NCBI GenBank assembly: GCA_003290165.1 | Contig: QNQO01000224.1 | Location: 744,001-808,000 of the forward strand | DNA: 64,000 bases | DNA from: Berberis thunbergii | Lineage: Eukaryota; Streptophyta; Magnoliopsida; Ranunculales; Berberidaceae | Direction of reading: 5' to 3' | Shown here: one piece after another, positions 35,756-45,557 of the stretch | Position numbering within the stretch: position 1 is the stretch's first letter | Layout: each line of letters opens with the position of its first letter | Made by a program: the position numbers and the translations under genes | The notes under the pieces: generated by a model | The model's input: only the letters and a program-made list of their open reading frames with translations | Told to the model about the DNA's origin: nothing | Databases searched by the model: none

Positions 35756-37040
35756 CTGTGGCAGAGGACTTTCAACTTACTCGATTTAGAAGTTTGAACT
35801 AAATAGAAATGCATATGAAAAAAAGAGAAAAAAAATTATATATATATATATATTCTGCTTACCTTGTCAGCAATTGCAGGTGCTCCAACAATGCAGTGTG
35901 TATGATAGAATGGTCCACTATTCCTTTTTTCTAAAATTGGTTTACTTGTGACTAGTCCTAATGTTGAAGGATGATAAATTTTTGTGTGCAAAGAAGTCAC
36001 TTTTCTTTTTAAATCACTTGTATATAATTGCTCGTAAGTGATCCAAAGGTCACACAGACCCTGGTTTAATTTGCCACCCATGGAATGGGTATTTACATGG
36101 AGAAATGCATTAAAGAAGAATTCTAGGCCTTCCCTTTTTATTTGGAACAGTCAGCTGCCAGTTGAGTTGATGCAACAGAGAGAATGCAGCAAAAGAAGAA
36201 GACTTTTAATGAAGATATTTCTGGGAAGATCAGAGTTGATGATGAGATAGCTCCGCAATGCATTCAGATCAATATTGAAACGACATCTTTTGTTGTGTCA
36301 CAGTATTAATGAGAGAGAGCAGAAAATAGGAAAGGCAATCCCGTTTCCGCGTCTCAGTGAGAAGTCATAAATATTAAGCTAAGCTGCTCCCACTGCCAGC
36401 CAGTGAGAACACATACAATTAAACCAAAACTAAACTTGCATCATCCAATAAATCAAAACACCCTACTGTTTTGCACCTAAAACATACATCAATTTCATTG
36501 TAAAATGATGATAAAAATGTTGTAAAGTAAAATAATGCCACGAAATTCGCAAAGTTTAACGCAGCACATTGGTTTTTCTTTTTTTGTTATTGATTAAATT
36601 TTTTTTTTTCAATGATTGGAAACATTTAATCACACAACAATGTGCGTGAATAGTGTGATACAGGGAGGCCTATACCTATTCAATTGGGTTATGATTTTCA
36701 TCTTCTGAAAACCAAAAGAGTTCTCGAGGAGGGAAGGGAGGATGTTCTGTTCTAGGGACTAGGGACTAGGGACTTTGCATTCCCTGTGTAATCGGGTTGG
36801 ATGCAAGAGAGAGAGATTGACCAAAATAACACAAGATTTTTAATGGGTTTATTATTTTTGGAAAAGATTTTATGAGTTGAGTTGAGTTGTGTGACCAAAT
36901 CAAATGAATCAGGTTTCTTTTGGCCGCGTCACACTTACCTACTTTTAATTCACGGAACAGAAATAGGACCAAAAACGAAACGTATCTCAGCGTCACAGTC
37001 ACATTTGACTAACTATAAGTTGCATGCATCCAACAACCTA
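35756..37040. other. CACTA interior, nothing recognised
   Basis: Contains a TA simple repeat (35837-35854), a thrice-repeated ctagggact word (36753-36773) and short frames on both strands without domains. At the right edge is the atctc target site of the 4-kb insertion. Confidence 0.4.
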
Positions 37041-37045
37041 ATCTC

Positions 37046-40000
37046 TGTCACGCCCCGATTTTCGGGAAAAACGAAATCCTAAAATTCATGTAGGATTATC
37101 CGTTTTCCCAAAATTCGGGACGTGAAATTCAATAACAACATAAACATTTAGCAACAATGACAAAAATATAGTTTAGAAAAAAAATAGGACAAACTAAAAT
37201 TTATAATAAAACTCTAACCATGAAATTCCGACGTCGCTAGCCCCACTAGCGAAACTCCCGTAACGCTGCTCAAAAGTCTCTAAACCTGAAAGGCTAATCG
37301 GCTACATTCCCAAAGGAATGTACCCAAGAAGCAAAAGCTCACTTGGGTCAGCAATAAAGCTAGTGTGAGAAATCTTCATCCCAAAATCAATAAAATCGCA
37401 CGTGACAAACATCAAGCTAAACACAAACAACAAACCATCACACCAATAGGTAGTTCCTCAACGAGGCAAATGTGTGATGCAAGAAAACACAGTTCCAAGA
37501 ATTTAGTTCATCAACGAGACAATCATATCATCATCCTAATATGTAAATATGCATTTACCTGTACTTACCCTATAGGAGTTGACTATGGCAAGTCAGACCT
37601 GCAGAAATATTAGTGGACTTGCCATCCTGCATAAAAAGGATTAGAAACAATGCAACGTCATTTCTTCTTTTTATTTGAGTTAGGTTAATCTTTTTAACGG
37701 ATTGATCACTTAGACGATACCACATTCGCACCACCTCCGTGCCGAACATACATGCATGTATGCCTCTCTCATATAAAGGAGGACTACTCCGTTATCCATG
37801 CCCAAGTGCAGACATCGCATACAGACATGCATCGCGGATACCCCTAACTATATGAATACCAAAAGCCACCCTTGGGCTATCAATGCGCATAAACTCACAT
37901 CACATTTTTTACGGATAAATATCAAAGCCTATTTTAGGCATACAAATTCACCACATTTTCGCAAGACTAACCCGAATGTTATTTTAGTTTCTCTAGTAAG
38001 AAATGGGTGCCTCAACTCCGCAAGATGACCCACTGGTCATTTAGTTTCTCTAGTAAGAGAGGGGAAATAATAAACAAAAGAGATGTGGTAGTTCTAAGTA
38101 ATACAAGTCCAAGTGATTTATATTTTCAGAAAATCAAGGTTTACCAATCTCATTTATTTTTAATAATTTAGAATTTCTCCACAATGACATTTTGTCATGC
38201 ATCAATTGATTCACAATCTATTCACCCACATTTTTGGGGAAAACATAGCATATTCATTAATCATGCTATGTAACAATATGGCAATCAAGCCACTCCTTGA
38301 TTCAAATATCCAAATTATTTATAATGCATAAACAAGGCAATATGCATACAAATCTCCAAATTTATCACAATGCATTAATATTCATCAACCATTCAAACAC
38401 CAACCAAACAAAGTCACACCCAATCAATAAAATGGTAAACATGGGTGACCCCAAACATGAACCCAGCAAGCTAGGAAAATCTCACACATCAAACAGATCG
38501 AAAATATTGGAGATCAAGCGTTTGCAGCACAAAACACCACAAATAAGGCAACCTCATTCTCAAACATGTCTAAAATCTCACAATTGGATTACCTGAAATG
38601 AAACTTGTCATTTCCATACAAGCAATATACATACAGTATACATATACACCAATTAAAATGACCAGCCCTAAGATAATCTCTCTTCCAATGTTAACAAGAA
38701 AATTCTTCACACCAGTATGGATTCAATTTAATCCTTCAATATTTCCTATCATCAACATCTTTCTCTCCCTAATACAACTTCAAATGGGTTACTTCCACAC
38801 ATGTTGCCATCACATAAATCAAACAACCCCATAACTCCCTCAATGACATGAATAATGATCATTTTCACCACTAAAATGGAATACTTTTAATTATGTGATC
38901 TGATTTTCTACCTTTGCATATGTTAAAACTCGATCCACCTTGTCGTTCACCATGTTGAACACACAAAACTGATATCTAAGTTCTGAATATATATTTCTTA
39001 TGATGATCCAATTAGATATGTTTATTCAACTCTTTCAATCATGAGTATCCAACCAAGGGTAAAATATGACAATGGCTAAAAGATGAAGGACTATGAGTTT
39101 AGAATATTCAATCATACTTAACATCTATCAAACCAATTAGAATAAGGATGAATATATCCCCACTAAATTGCTCATCCAAAGAGATAAAGGGTTAAGAGTT
39201 TCACTTACACCTTACACCCAAAACTTTGAAATGGGATTTAATTCAAGCAATATAACAAGCCTAAGAATCCAATCCAAAATCATTAAGGACACACAAATAC
39301 CGGTCATCACACCGCCAAACCAAAATCCAAATCCTAACCACACATCCTCGCAACAAAACTGACAAACCTCATCATCAAATCCTCACAAATACAATCACTA
39401 ATTCAGTCAAGAAATAAGGATTTGCAAAATACAGGGAATAAGAAAAACTCACAGTAAAAAAAAAAGAATGAAGAAAACTCACATATTCAGTCTCTCCATC
39501 CATCACCACGGCACGTGGCCTCCCAAGCACATCTTTTTCAACTATTAATATGACATCTCCTTCTATGAGTGTCATGATGGAACTAATGTAGCTGATGAGA
39601 AAGGGGATTTTGAAAATCATATCTAATGTTGATCCTTAATCTCTTATGTTGTCCCAAACTGTTCTCCTCCTCCAGTCTCTTACTAAGCCTCTTATCCTTC
39701 TATCCAGCCAAAGACTCCTCTTAGCCACTTCAATGATTCCCTTAAGCCATCCTTTGATTTTTCGAAGAGCATGCCCCATTGTTCCATACAATCTAATCTC
39801 CATTAGAGTGTCACCTCAAACCTTCTTCTAGCCCCATTACTTTTACAGCCGAAATGCAGATCTCAAGATTTCCCATGACTCAATGATGCAGCATGCACAC
39901 CCTCAACTTTAACCTCACTATCTCTTTTCAGATTTTGACACGCCATTGACCCATTTTCATCTGAAATGCCTTGCTAACCCCAACTTCAAGAAGGGCATAT

Positions 40001-41086
40001 AATGAATAAGCTTGCCCAAAGAACTTCTCTAAGCCACAAGCCACTGCAGCAGATTTTTTAGGAATTGAGTAAAACACCGCCCATGCCCTTTTCTTCTCCA
40101 CATGTACTTTTTGTATCTCCTTCTCAAGAAGATCCGTGAGTCGAATAATGTCCGTCTCAGATGCCTCTGAGCGAAGCCTGAACTCCTCAGCATACCTTCT
40201 TTCAACATTAGCAGCATTCCTCTTTTCTTCAACTTTGTTCTTTTCAGATTTAACCAGGTTCCGTGCTTCTGCAGCTTTTTTTTCCTCTCTAACTCTGCCT
40301 TTTTCTTCTCTGAATCTACTATTTTTCTTTCTTTTTCAAGAAGCTCTTTCAGCTTATGTATTTCTGCCTCAGCATCTGATACACGGGTTCGAAGGAGAAC
40401 CAATTCATTATCTGCTTGTTGATCACCTGAGGCCCCTAGTTCAGACTTCAATTTTAAAATCTCAGCTTCCAAAACATCTCTGACATCTTTAGTTTTAGCC
40501 TCTACTTCTAATTCAGAAGCTTCTAAACGAAGCCTAAACTCCATGGCACGACTCCTCTCAACATCAGCAGTTGTCCTCTAACACGCTCAGCCTTCTGGCA
40601 TCGACAACTCAAGGAACAAAATTGATTAACATTTTTATCAGAGACTCCTCTTACCATTCGATTTCCACCACCATTCTCATCTTGACTCTGGAACGACGCT
40701 GAACATTTAAACGCCAATCTTCTCTTATGCCACTTAACATGAAAGTTACCAGTCGACAACATATTCTTCCTCCCATTTCTTCCCACGCCTTGGACCCCAA
40801 TGTCCATGCTTCATCCGCCATTACCCATCGCCACCATCGAAGAAAAAATCGTGAAGAAGAGAGGGAGAAAAAGTGAAGAGGGTTTGCAAAAGAGAAGAAA
40901 GAAAGAAGGGTATTGATTTTATACTATGGGTGATTATTCGCCCCCACTAAAATTCGGAGGGCACCCACCCTCTAAACACACTAAATAAAACCCTAAATTT
41001 TGAAATTCACATTCAATTAAATGTAACCCTATTTTATTTAATTCAAAATAAAATAAATCTGTTTTATGAAATTGAGTGGTGTTACA
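37046..41086 (-). mobile_element. 4.0-kb TG...CA element (solo-LTR-like) with captured gene
   Basis: Ends tgtcacgccccgatttt and gtggtgttaca with a perfect 5-bp duplication atctc (37041-37045 and 41087-41091), as left by LTR-retroelement integration. No internal LTR pair, primer site or pol was seen, so it behaves as one very long solo LTR or an unusual gene-bearing LARD-type element. The orientation is given from the coiled-coil gene near its tgtaacacc end. A related partial copy in inverse orientation ends at 2366. Confidence 0.85.
40029..40827 (-). pseudogene. Coiled-coil protein gene inside the 4-kb element
   Basis: On the minus strand a probable start near 40820 (MADEAWTLGSKAW, behind a pyrimidine-rich leader) leads, with frame changes, into long heptad-rich sequence: FRLRLEASELEVEAKTKDVR, ADNELVLLRTRVSDAEAEIH, KLKELLEKERKIVDSEKKKA. 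A second unit, RRYAEEFRLRSEASE then LLEKEIQKVHVEKKRAW, lies after a frameshift near 40275. The two EFRLR.EASE units suggest an internal repeat. No enzyme motif is present and the family was not recognised. Frameshifts near 40570 and 40275 argue against function. Confidence 0.6.
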
Positions 41087-41327
41087 ATCTCCATCTCCAT
41101 TTTTCCATTTTTCATTAACATCGAATCATAAAGAACTGCTAATTTTTAAAAGAAACCATAAACAACATTAAGAACTGATAAACAAAAAATCATTGTAAAA
41201 GCGTCCTCTATTCTATTTCTCTTCAGTAATTTACAATCCTCCTGCTACTGCAGCAGCAGCTGCACTACAAAATTTTGGGCATGTAGCTAGCCATACCAAA
41301 AGATTATTTTTTCTTCTATCAAAGACA

Positions 41328-41759
41328 TCAATCAATTGCGTCGGGCGGTTTACTAGTTTCCCCTCGTTCATCTTCATCTTCATCTTGCTTATTAACAAGA
41401 TGATCATCATTTGATTTGGTGGTATCAATCACAGTAGCCGCAGTAGAACTAGTTGTAAAAATGTGTGTAGCCAAGAAAGTTGGTTTAGTATCACCAGCCA
41501 TAATCACCACAAACTCTTCTAGATACACAGCCTTGATCGACTCCTCTCCTATATCCTTTCTGTTTGCCTCAACATCATCATCCCTTTCAGTCGAATCGAA
41601 TTGATTCCAAAAAGAGCAAGCAAGAATTAAAAGAGCAACCATTATGAGACACAACATGGCACCTAGACCTCCAAACAGGTAAGGTATGGGAGAATTCCAT
41701 ACAGAATGAGACCAAATTCCCATTTCCCCTGACTTTGAGTCTATCACCTCCTTCCCCAT
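41328..41759 (-). CDS. GDU-like: GLUTAMINE DUMPER-like protein, apparently complete
   Basis: GDU proteins are small plant plasma-membrane proteins that modulate amino-acid export. From Met at 41759 the 143-residue frame shows the family pattern: NSPIPYLFGGLGAMLCLIMV then ALLILACSFW (the single membrane span with its PYLFGG lead-in), an acidic linker, and the diagnostic VIMAGDTKPTFLAT box. The C-terminus is acidic. A longer frame begins at 41954, but a TATA-like ctataaaacc (complement, about 41887-41896) lies inside it, so the later start is preferred. Genes of this family usually lack introns, so a complete copy could be captured in one piece. It sits inside the CACTA element. Expression is unproven. 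Confidence 0.9.
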   Translation of the reverse strand: MGKEVIDSKSGEMGIWSHSVWNSPIPYLFGGLGAMLCLIMVALLILACSFWNQFDSTERDDDVEANRKDIGEESIKAVYLEEFVVIMAGDTKPTFLATHIFTTSSTAATVIDTTKSNDDHLVNKQDEDEDERGETSKPPDAID

Positions 41760-41886
41760 CTCAATGTCAAGAATATTTTTATCTTGATTTGAAGAATAGA
41801 TGAGGAAGGCTTGGGTTGGGTTTTGATGGAAAAATTCAAGAGATGGAGAAGTAACGCAAATGGGGTTCGAATTCCAGGGGGTGGTT

Positions 41887-41896
41887 TTATAGTAGG
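41887..41896 (-). promoter_or_regulatory. TATA-like box of the GDU gene
   Basis: On the minus strand ctataaaacc stands about 130 bp upstream of the chosen start codon, a plausible plant core promoter with a 5' leader of about 100 nt. It is seen by eye only. Confidence 0.45.
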
Positions 41897-41959
41897 GAGG
41901 AAATGAATCAGTCTGACTCGACCCTGATCTGATGTAATATAAAACCATGTCCACATTTC

Positions 41960-42557
41960 CACCAGAAGTGTTTTTTTTCTTTCTTTCTTACTATTTATGG
42001 ATTTTTACTTTATTTTCTCTCCATCGAATATTACAATCTCTTGTACTTGGATACCATTCCAGGTGAAATGCACATAGGGATCACTAAATTTTGTGATTTT
42101 AAATGGATCCAAAAGAAGAGAGATCATATGGTTTGATATCTCCAAGAGAGACTTTAATCTTTTTTTATTAATCACATAATTATTGTATGTAGGACATAAA
42201 ATAGGCCTCATACAGTCTACTAATCATAGTATAAATAGTTTCAACAAACAAAACAAAAAATCATAGTATAAATAGTTATGTCTATGTTGAATTTGTATAA
42301 TTCATTGACTGTGCAACAATACTTAATTAGTTTTGATAATGAGTTTCAATTTATGACCAAATACTTAATTATATCAATAAAAATTTGGCTACTGTTACTG
42401 CATATATGGTAAATATTTGGAATTTTGGATCATGGGATTTTGTTGGATTATGGTTACAAGAATATTCTCATACCTTTAAGAGCAAGAGCCTAAATCTACA
42501 AGACTGACTTAACATGATGAAGCTAATTTCGTAGAAAATAACAAAAGGCAAAAATGA
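41960..42557. other. CACTA interior, nothing recognised
   Basis: AT-rich; may include the remaining captured GDU promoter. No other signal was found. Confidence 0.4.
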
Positions 42558-42713
42558 TTCAAACGAGGAAAGGCTTTCGGTGGATACCTAGGCACCCAGA
42601 CACGAGGAAGGGCGTAGCAAGCGACGAAATGCTTCGGGGAGTTGAAAATAAGCATAGATCCGGAGATTCCCGAATAGGTGAACCTTTTGAACTGCTGGTG
42701 AATCCATGGGCAG
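42558..42713 (+). rRNA. rrn23 fragment: Plastid 23S rRNA gene 5' fragment (nuclear plastid DNA)
   Basis: About 156 bp match the start of chloroplast 23S rRNA: ttcaaacgaggaaaggct, ggatacctaggcacccaga, gcgacgaaatgcttcgggga, gcatagatccggagattccc, ending at aatccatgggcag. A few substitutions are present. It is a non-functional insert, embedded between captured nuclear gene pieces of the CACTA element. Confidence 0.93.
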
Positions 42714-42885
42714 TAATAGTCCACTATTCCTTTTTCTATTTAGTATGAAGTAAAACTTGATCCTTGCAGATAACTGTTTTTGCATCGTTAAGGGAGCATG
42801 CTGGACAAAAGTCGGAGAAGATAATATCAAACATACAAAATATTGCCATTACTCTAATCTTGGTAGAGATATTTAAACAACATAC

Positions 42886-42997
42886 CATCATCCTCACTCT
42901 CAGTTTCTGTGTCGGTTTCATCTTCACTGAATTCGTTCACCTTGGGCTTAATGTTTAGCCATTTCTTCATTACTATTGAAGGCCAAAGAGCATGCAT
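42886..42997 (-). pseudogene. Captured first exon of a type I inositol polyphosphate 5-phosphatase
   Basis: From Met at 42997: LWPSIVMKKWLNIKPKVNEF then SEDETDTETESEDD, followed by a gt donor at 42885. This is the highly conserved N-terminal signature of plant type I inositol 1,4,5-trisphosphate 5-phosphatases (CVP2/IP5P group), which lies before the catalytic domain. The catalytic exons are absent. The donor would allow splicing into the downstream captured genes. Confidence 0.9.
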
Positions 42998-44034
42998 AAA
43001 GTAGTCAACTCTGAGAATATTTATTCCTCAATCGAACCCCCATTAAATCAAACCTTTTGCAGGGAAAACAAATAGTTAAGTTAAGATTTTTAGTGAATCA
43101 AACATATTGCAAAGTACCCAAAAAAATCAGTGGAGTTGAAGAAGCAAACTTTAACAAAGTAAAAAACATAAATCATAAATATAGGGATAAATCAAAAAAA
43201 AATCCCAAACAATAAATGAAGGAGTGGGTTGGTGGATTGACTTTAAAATATGGCATAATTGTCTAATGCATGCATTTGCTTAAAGCCTTAAACTGATGAG
43301 TGATTCTAATTGTTAAGTGGAAACAAACCATGTGCACGCAGTTGCTGCCTAGAATACTTACATGCAAAAACTTCTCCATTGTCCTATCCACTGGTAAAAG
43401 GGCAAGGTATTCAGTTGTACATACAAAAACTTCTCCATACTCCCTTCTTCCTAAGGTTTCACATTGGTTCAACATGAGGCATATAAAAAAGGAGATGTCA
43501 AACACAGTTTAAAGCATAGAAACATAAGCTCAACATAAGGCATAAGAAAAGTGAGATGTCAAACACATTTTAAAACATATAAACAATTGCAATTATGGTA
43601 CAGTAGAAACTCAAATAATTAAATCTAGTACCCAAACATGGCACGCAGAAGTGCTAGAGTACAATTGCACTAGCAGATTGATGCTTGGTAGTCATTGTTA
43701 TCTAAATATATCAAGGATATAAGCACTAAACAAGAAGGTTATGACACTAAAAAGTGAATACCTGACATAAGTGGTAGAGAAATACTGAAAGCATGTCAGG
43801 TGTTGAAGCACACTTTGGATGATGATTCACATGGAAAGTTTTGTATGTGCAGAGAAAACCTAACCTGAAATACAAAACACAGATCATTCCTTATCAATTT
43901 TAACATCTAAATAACTTATAGACAATAGTGAAGTTTCTTCACTGATGACAAAACCAAACAATAACAATCCGATTTTTATCAAGCAAAAAACCCAATTTAA
44001 ACTTTCTCCCTAATTGATTGATATTCAAAGTAAA
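42998..44034 (-). other. CACTA interior with one exon-like piece
   Basis: At 43863-43760 (minus) a segment with a cag acceptor and a gtattc donor gives a Cys/His-rich frame (LGFLCTYKTFHVNHHPKCAS). It was not recognised and could be one more captured exon. The remainder is AT-rich, with a repeated acaaaaacttctccat word at 43368 and 43425. Confidence 0.35.
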
Positions 44035-44180
44035 ACCTTCAATGGGGGTGTAAAACCAGGCTTCATCATCAACAATCTTCTTCGGGAGCGGAGAAATTGA
44101 TCCATTCGGAGAAATCTTCTTCTTCTCCTCTTCAGAAATCGAGTTGGAGAAAAGGAGAAAATGAGTTCTAGGGTTTGCTT
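44030..44180 (-). pseudogene. Possible first exon near the CACTA right end
   Basis: Minus strand, after a leader with aaccctagaact: SEEEKKKISPNGSISPLPKK then IVDDEAWFYTPIEG, ending at a gt donor near 44034. It lies where CACTA transcripts of this orientation would begin. The parent gene was not recognised. Confidence 0.4.
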
Positions 44181-44270
44181 TGCTGAAAGAAGAAAAAAAT
44201 AAGAAGAAGAGATCAACAAAGAGATCTAAAGATAAAGGAGATCTAAAGAAGAAGAAGGAGATCTTACCTT

Positions 44271-44336
44271 CTCTTCTTCTTCTTCTTCTTCTTCTTCTTC
44301 TTCTTCTTCTTCTTCTTCTTCTTCTTCTTCTTCTAT
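44271..44336. repeat. (TTC)n microsatellite, about 20 repeats
   Basis: An uninterrupted ttc run near the right end of the CACTA element; the preceding 60 bp is its imperfect complement (gaagaag words), so the region can fold. Confidence 0.95.
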
Positions 44337-44449
44337 CGTCCTCTCCTTCTTTCGTCCTTCTTCTTCCCTTGTGAGAATCTGGTTTTCATCAATTTTTTTC
44401 GCCAAAGCATGAAACCATTTTGGCCAAAGCGCGAAAGTTAAAAAAATGT

Positions 44450-44689
44450 TAGCTACGATGTCAAACCGTTGGCAGGTTTAGCCACGGTTATAAACCGTTG
44501 GCAGTTATAGCCACGGTTTAAAACCATAGCAACCCTTTTGGTGTAGTGTTTTTTTGCCACAGTTTTATTTTTTAGCCACGGTTTTAAACCGTTGGTCATT
44601 ATAGCCACGGTTTTTAGCCATGGCAAATAAACCAACGGCTTCGAGCCGTGGCCACCTCCCCGTAGATAAACAAGCCTTTTGGTGTAGTG
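44450..44689. repeat. CACTA right subterminal repeats with a second inner terminus
   Basis: Repeats of agccacggttttaaaccgtt. A second terminus-like ccttttggtgtagtg ends at 44548, 141 bp inside the true end at 44689, so the tip was duplicated. Confidence 0.88.
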
Positions 44690-44692
44690 ACT

Positions 44693-45557
44693 CCTGCGGT
44701 TGGACCGAGCTCTTCTTCCACCCCTACCTAATTCAGGAGCTACCAATTCCAGAACCAGTTCCCAAACTCATTGGGAGCAGCCAGGTACATTTCCTCGAAT
44801 TCCTAAGTTGGATTTTCCTGTGTTTGATGGAACAAGTCCCAGATCATGGGTTAAAAAATGCAACTGATACTTCTCATTCTTCCAAGTAGCAGAAGAGAGT
44901 AAGGTCAGTTTGGCATCCATTCACCTAGTAGGGAAAGCAGATACGTGGTTTTGGACTACCAAATAGGCAATGAAATGCCTCAATGGAACCTGTTTATTCA
45001 TGATCTGTGTAATCGATTTGAGGACTCAACCTTAGATAATTACGTGGATGCTTTTAATAAGATACATCAAGAGGGAACCGTAATGGAGTATTACGAACAG
45101 TTCGAAGAATTAAAATCCATTATGCTGTCACATAATTAGCATCTGGATGCACAATATTTTGTACTAAGTTTCCTAAGTGGATGAAGGCCAGCAGTGAAGT
45201 CCCTTGTGCAATTATTCAAGCCCACGACCCTAACTCAAGCCTTGTCACTTGCTAGGATGCATGAAGCCACCTCTTCCAAACCCCAACATACCAAGTATAG
45301 CAACCCTAACACAGTGACTAGACAGACCTACCCTCACCTTATTCATACACCAACTACTCCACAACTCATTCCACCAATCACTCACCTATAATACACTCAA
45401 CAACAGCCGAAACAACTACCCTGGAAATCCTCACCTAAAACCACCAAATTCTTACAGTTCCAATACACAAAATAAGCAACCATATTCTCCTCCCACCACT
45501 GCCAACCCAAGACTTACCAATCATATTCCTCCTATTAGAAGACTAACTCCATTACAA
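44693..45557 (+). pseudogene. Chromovirus gag, C-terminal part
   Basis: Resumes after the CACTA element with AVGPSSSSTPT. The gag core is readable as IPKLDFPVFDGTSP, SLASIHLVGKADTWF, WNLFIHDLCNRFEDSTLDNY and YYEQFEELKSIML, followed by an Asn/Pro/Ser-rich stretch up to the CCHC knuckle at 45582. At least one frame change and several stops (about 44744, 44887, 45138) interrupt it. Confidence 0.8.

Noticed and set aside
40136..40483. Plus-strand Ser/Phe/Leu-rich frame in the 4-kb element
   Set aside because: It is antisense to the coiled-coil frame, which has coherent heptad structure.
37046..41086. Interpretation as a complete LTR retrotransposon with paired LTRs
   Set aside because: No direct repeat of either end occurs inside and no primer-binding site or pol was seen; it is kept as a solo-LTR-like unit.
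42886..42997. Small minus-strand protein read in the alternative frame across 42736-42927
   Set aside because: The neighbouring frame with the inositol phosphatase signature and a proper gt donor explains the sequence better.
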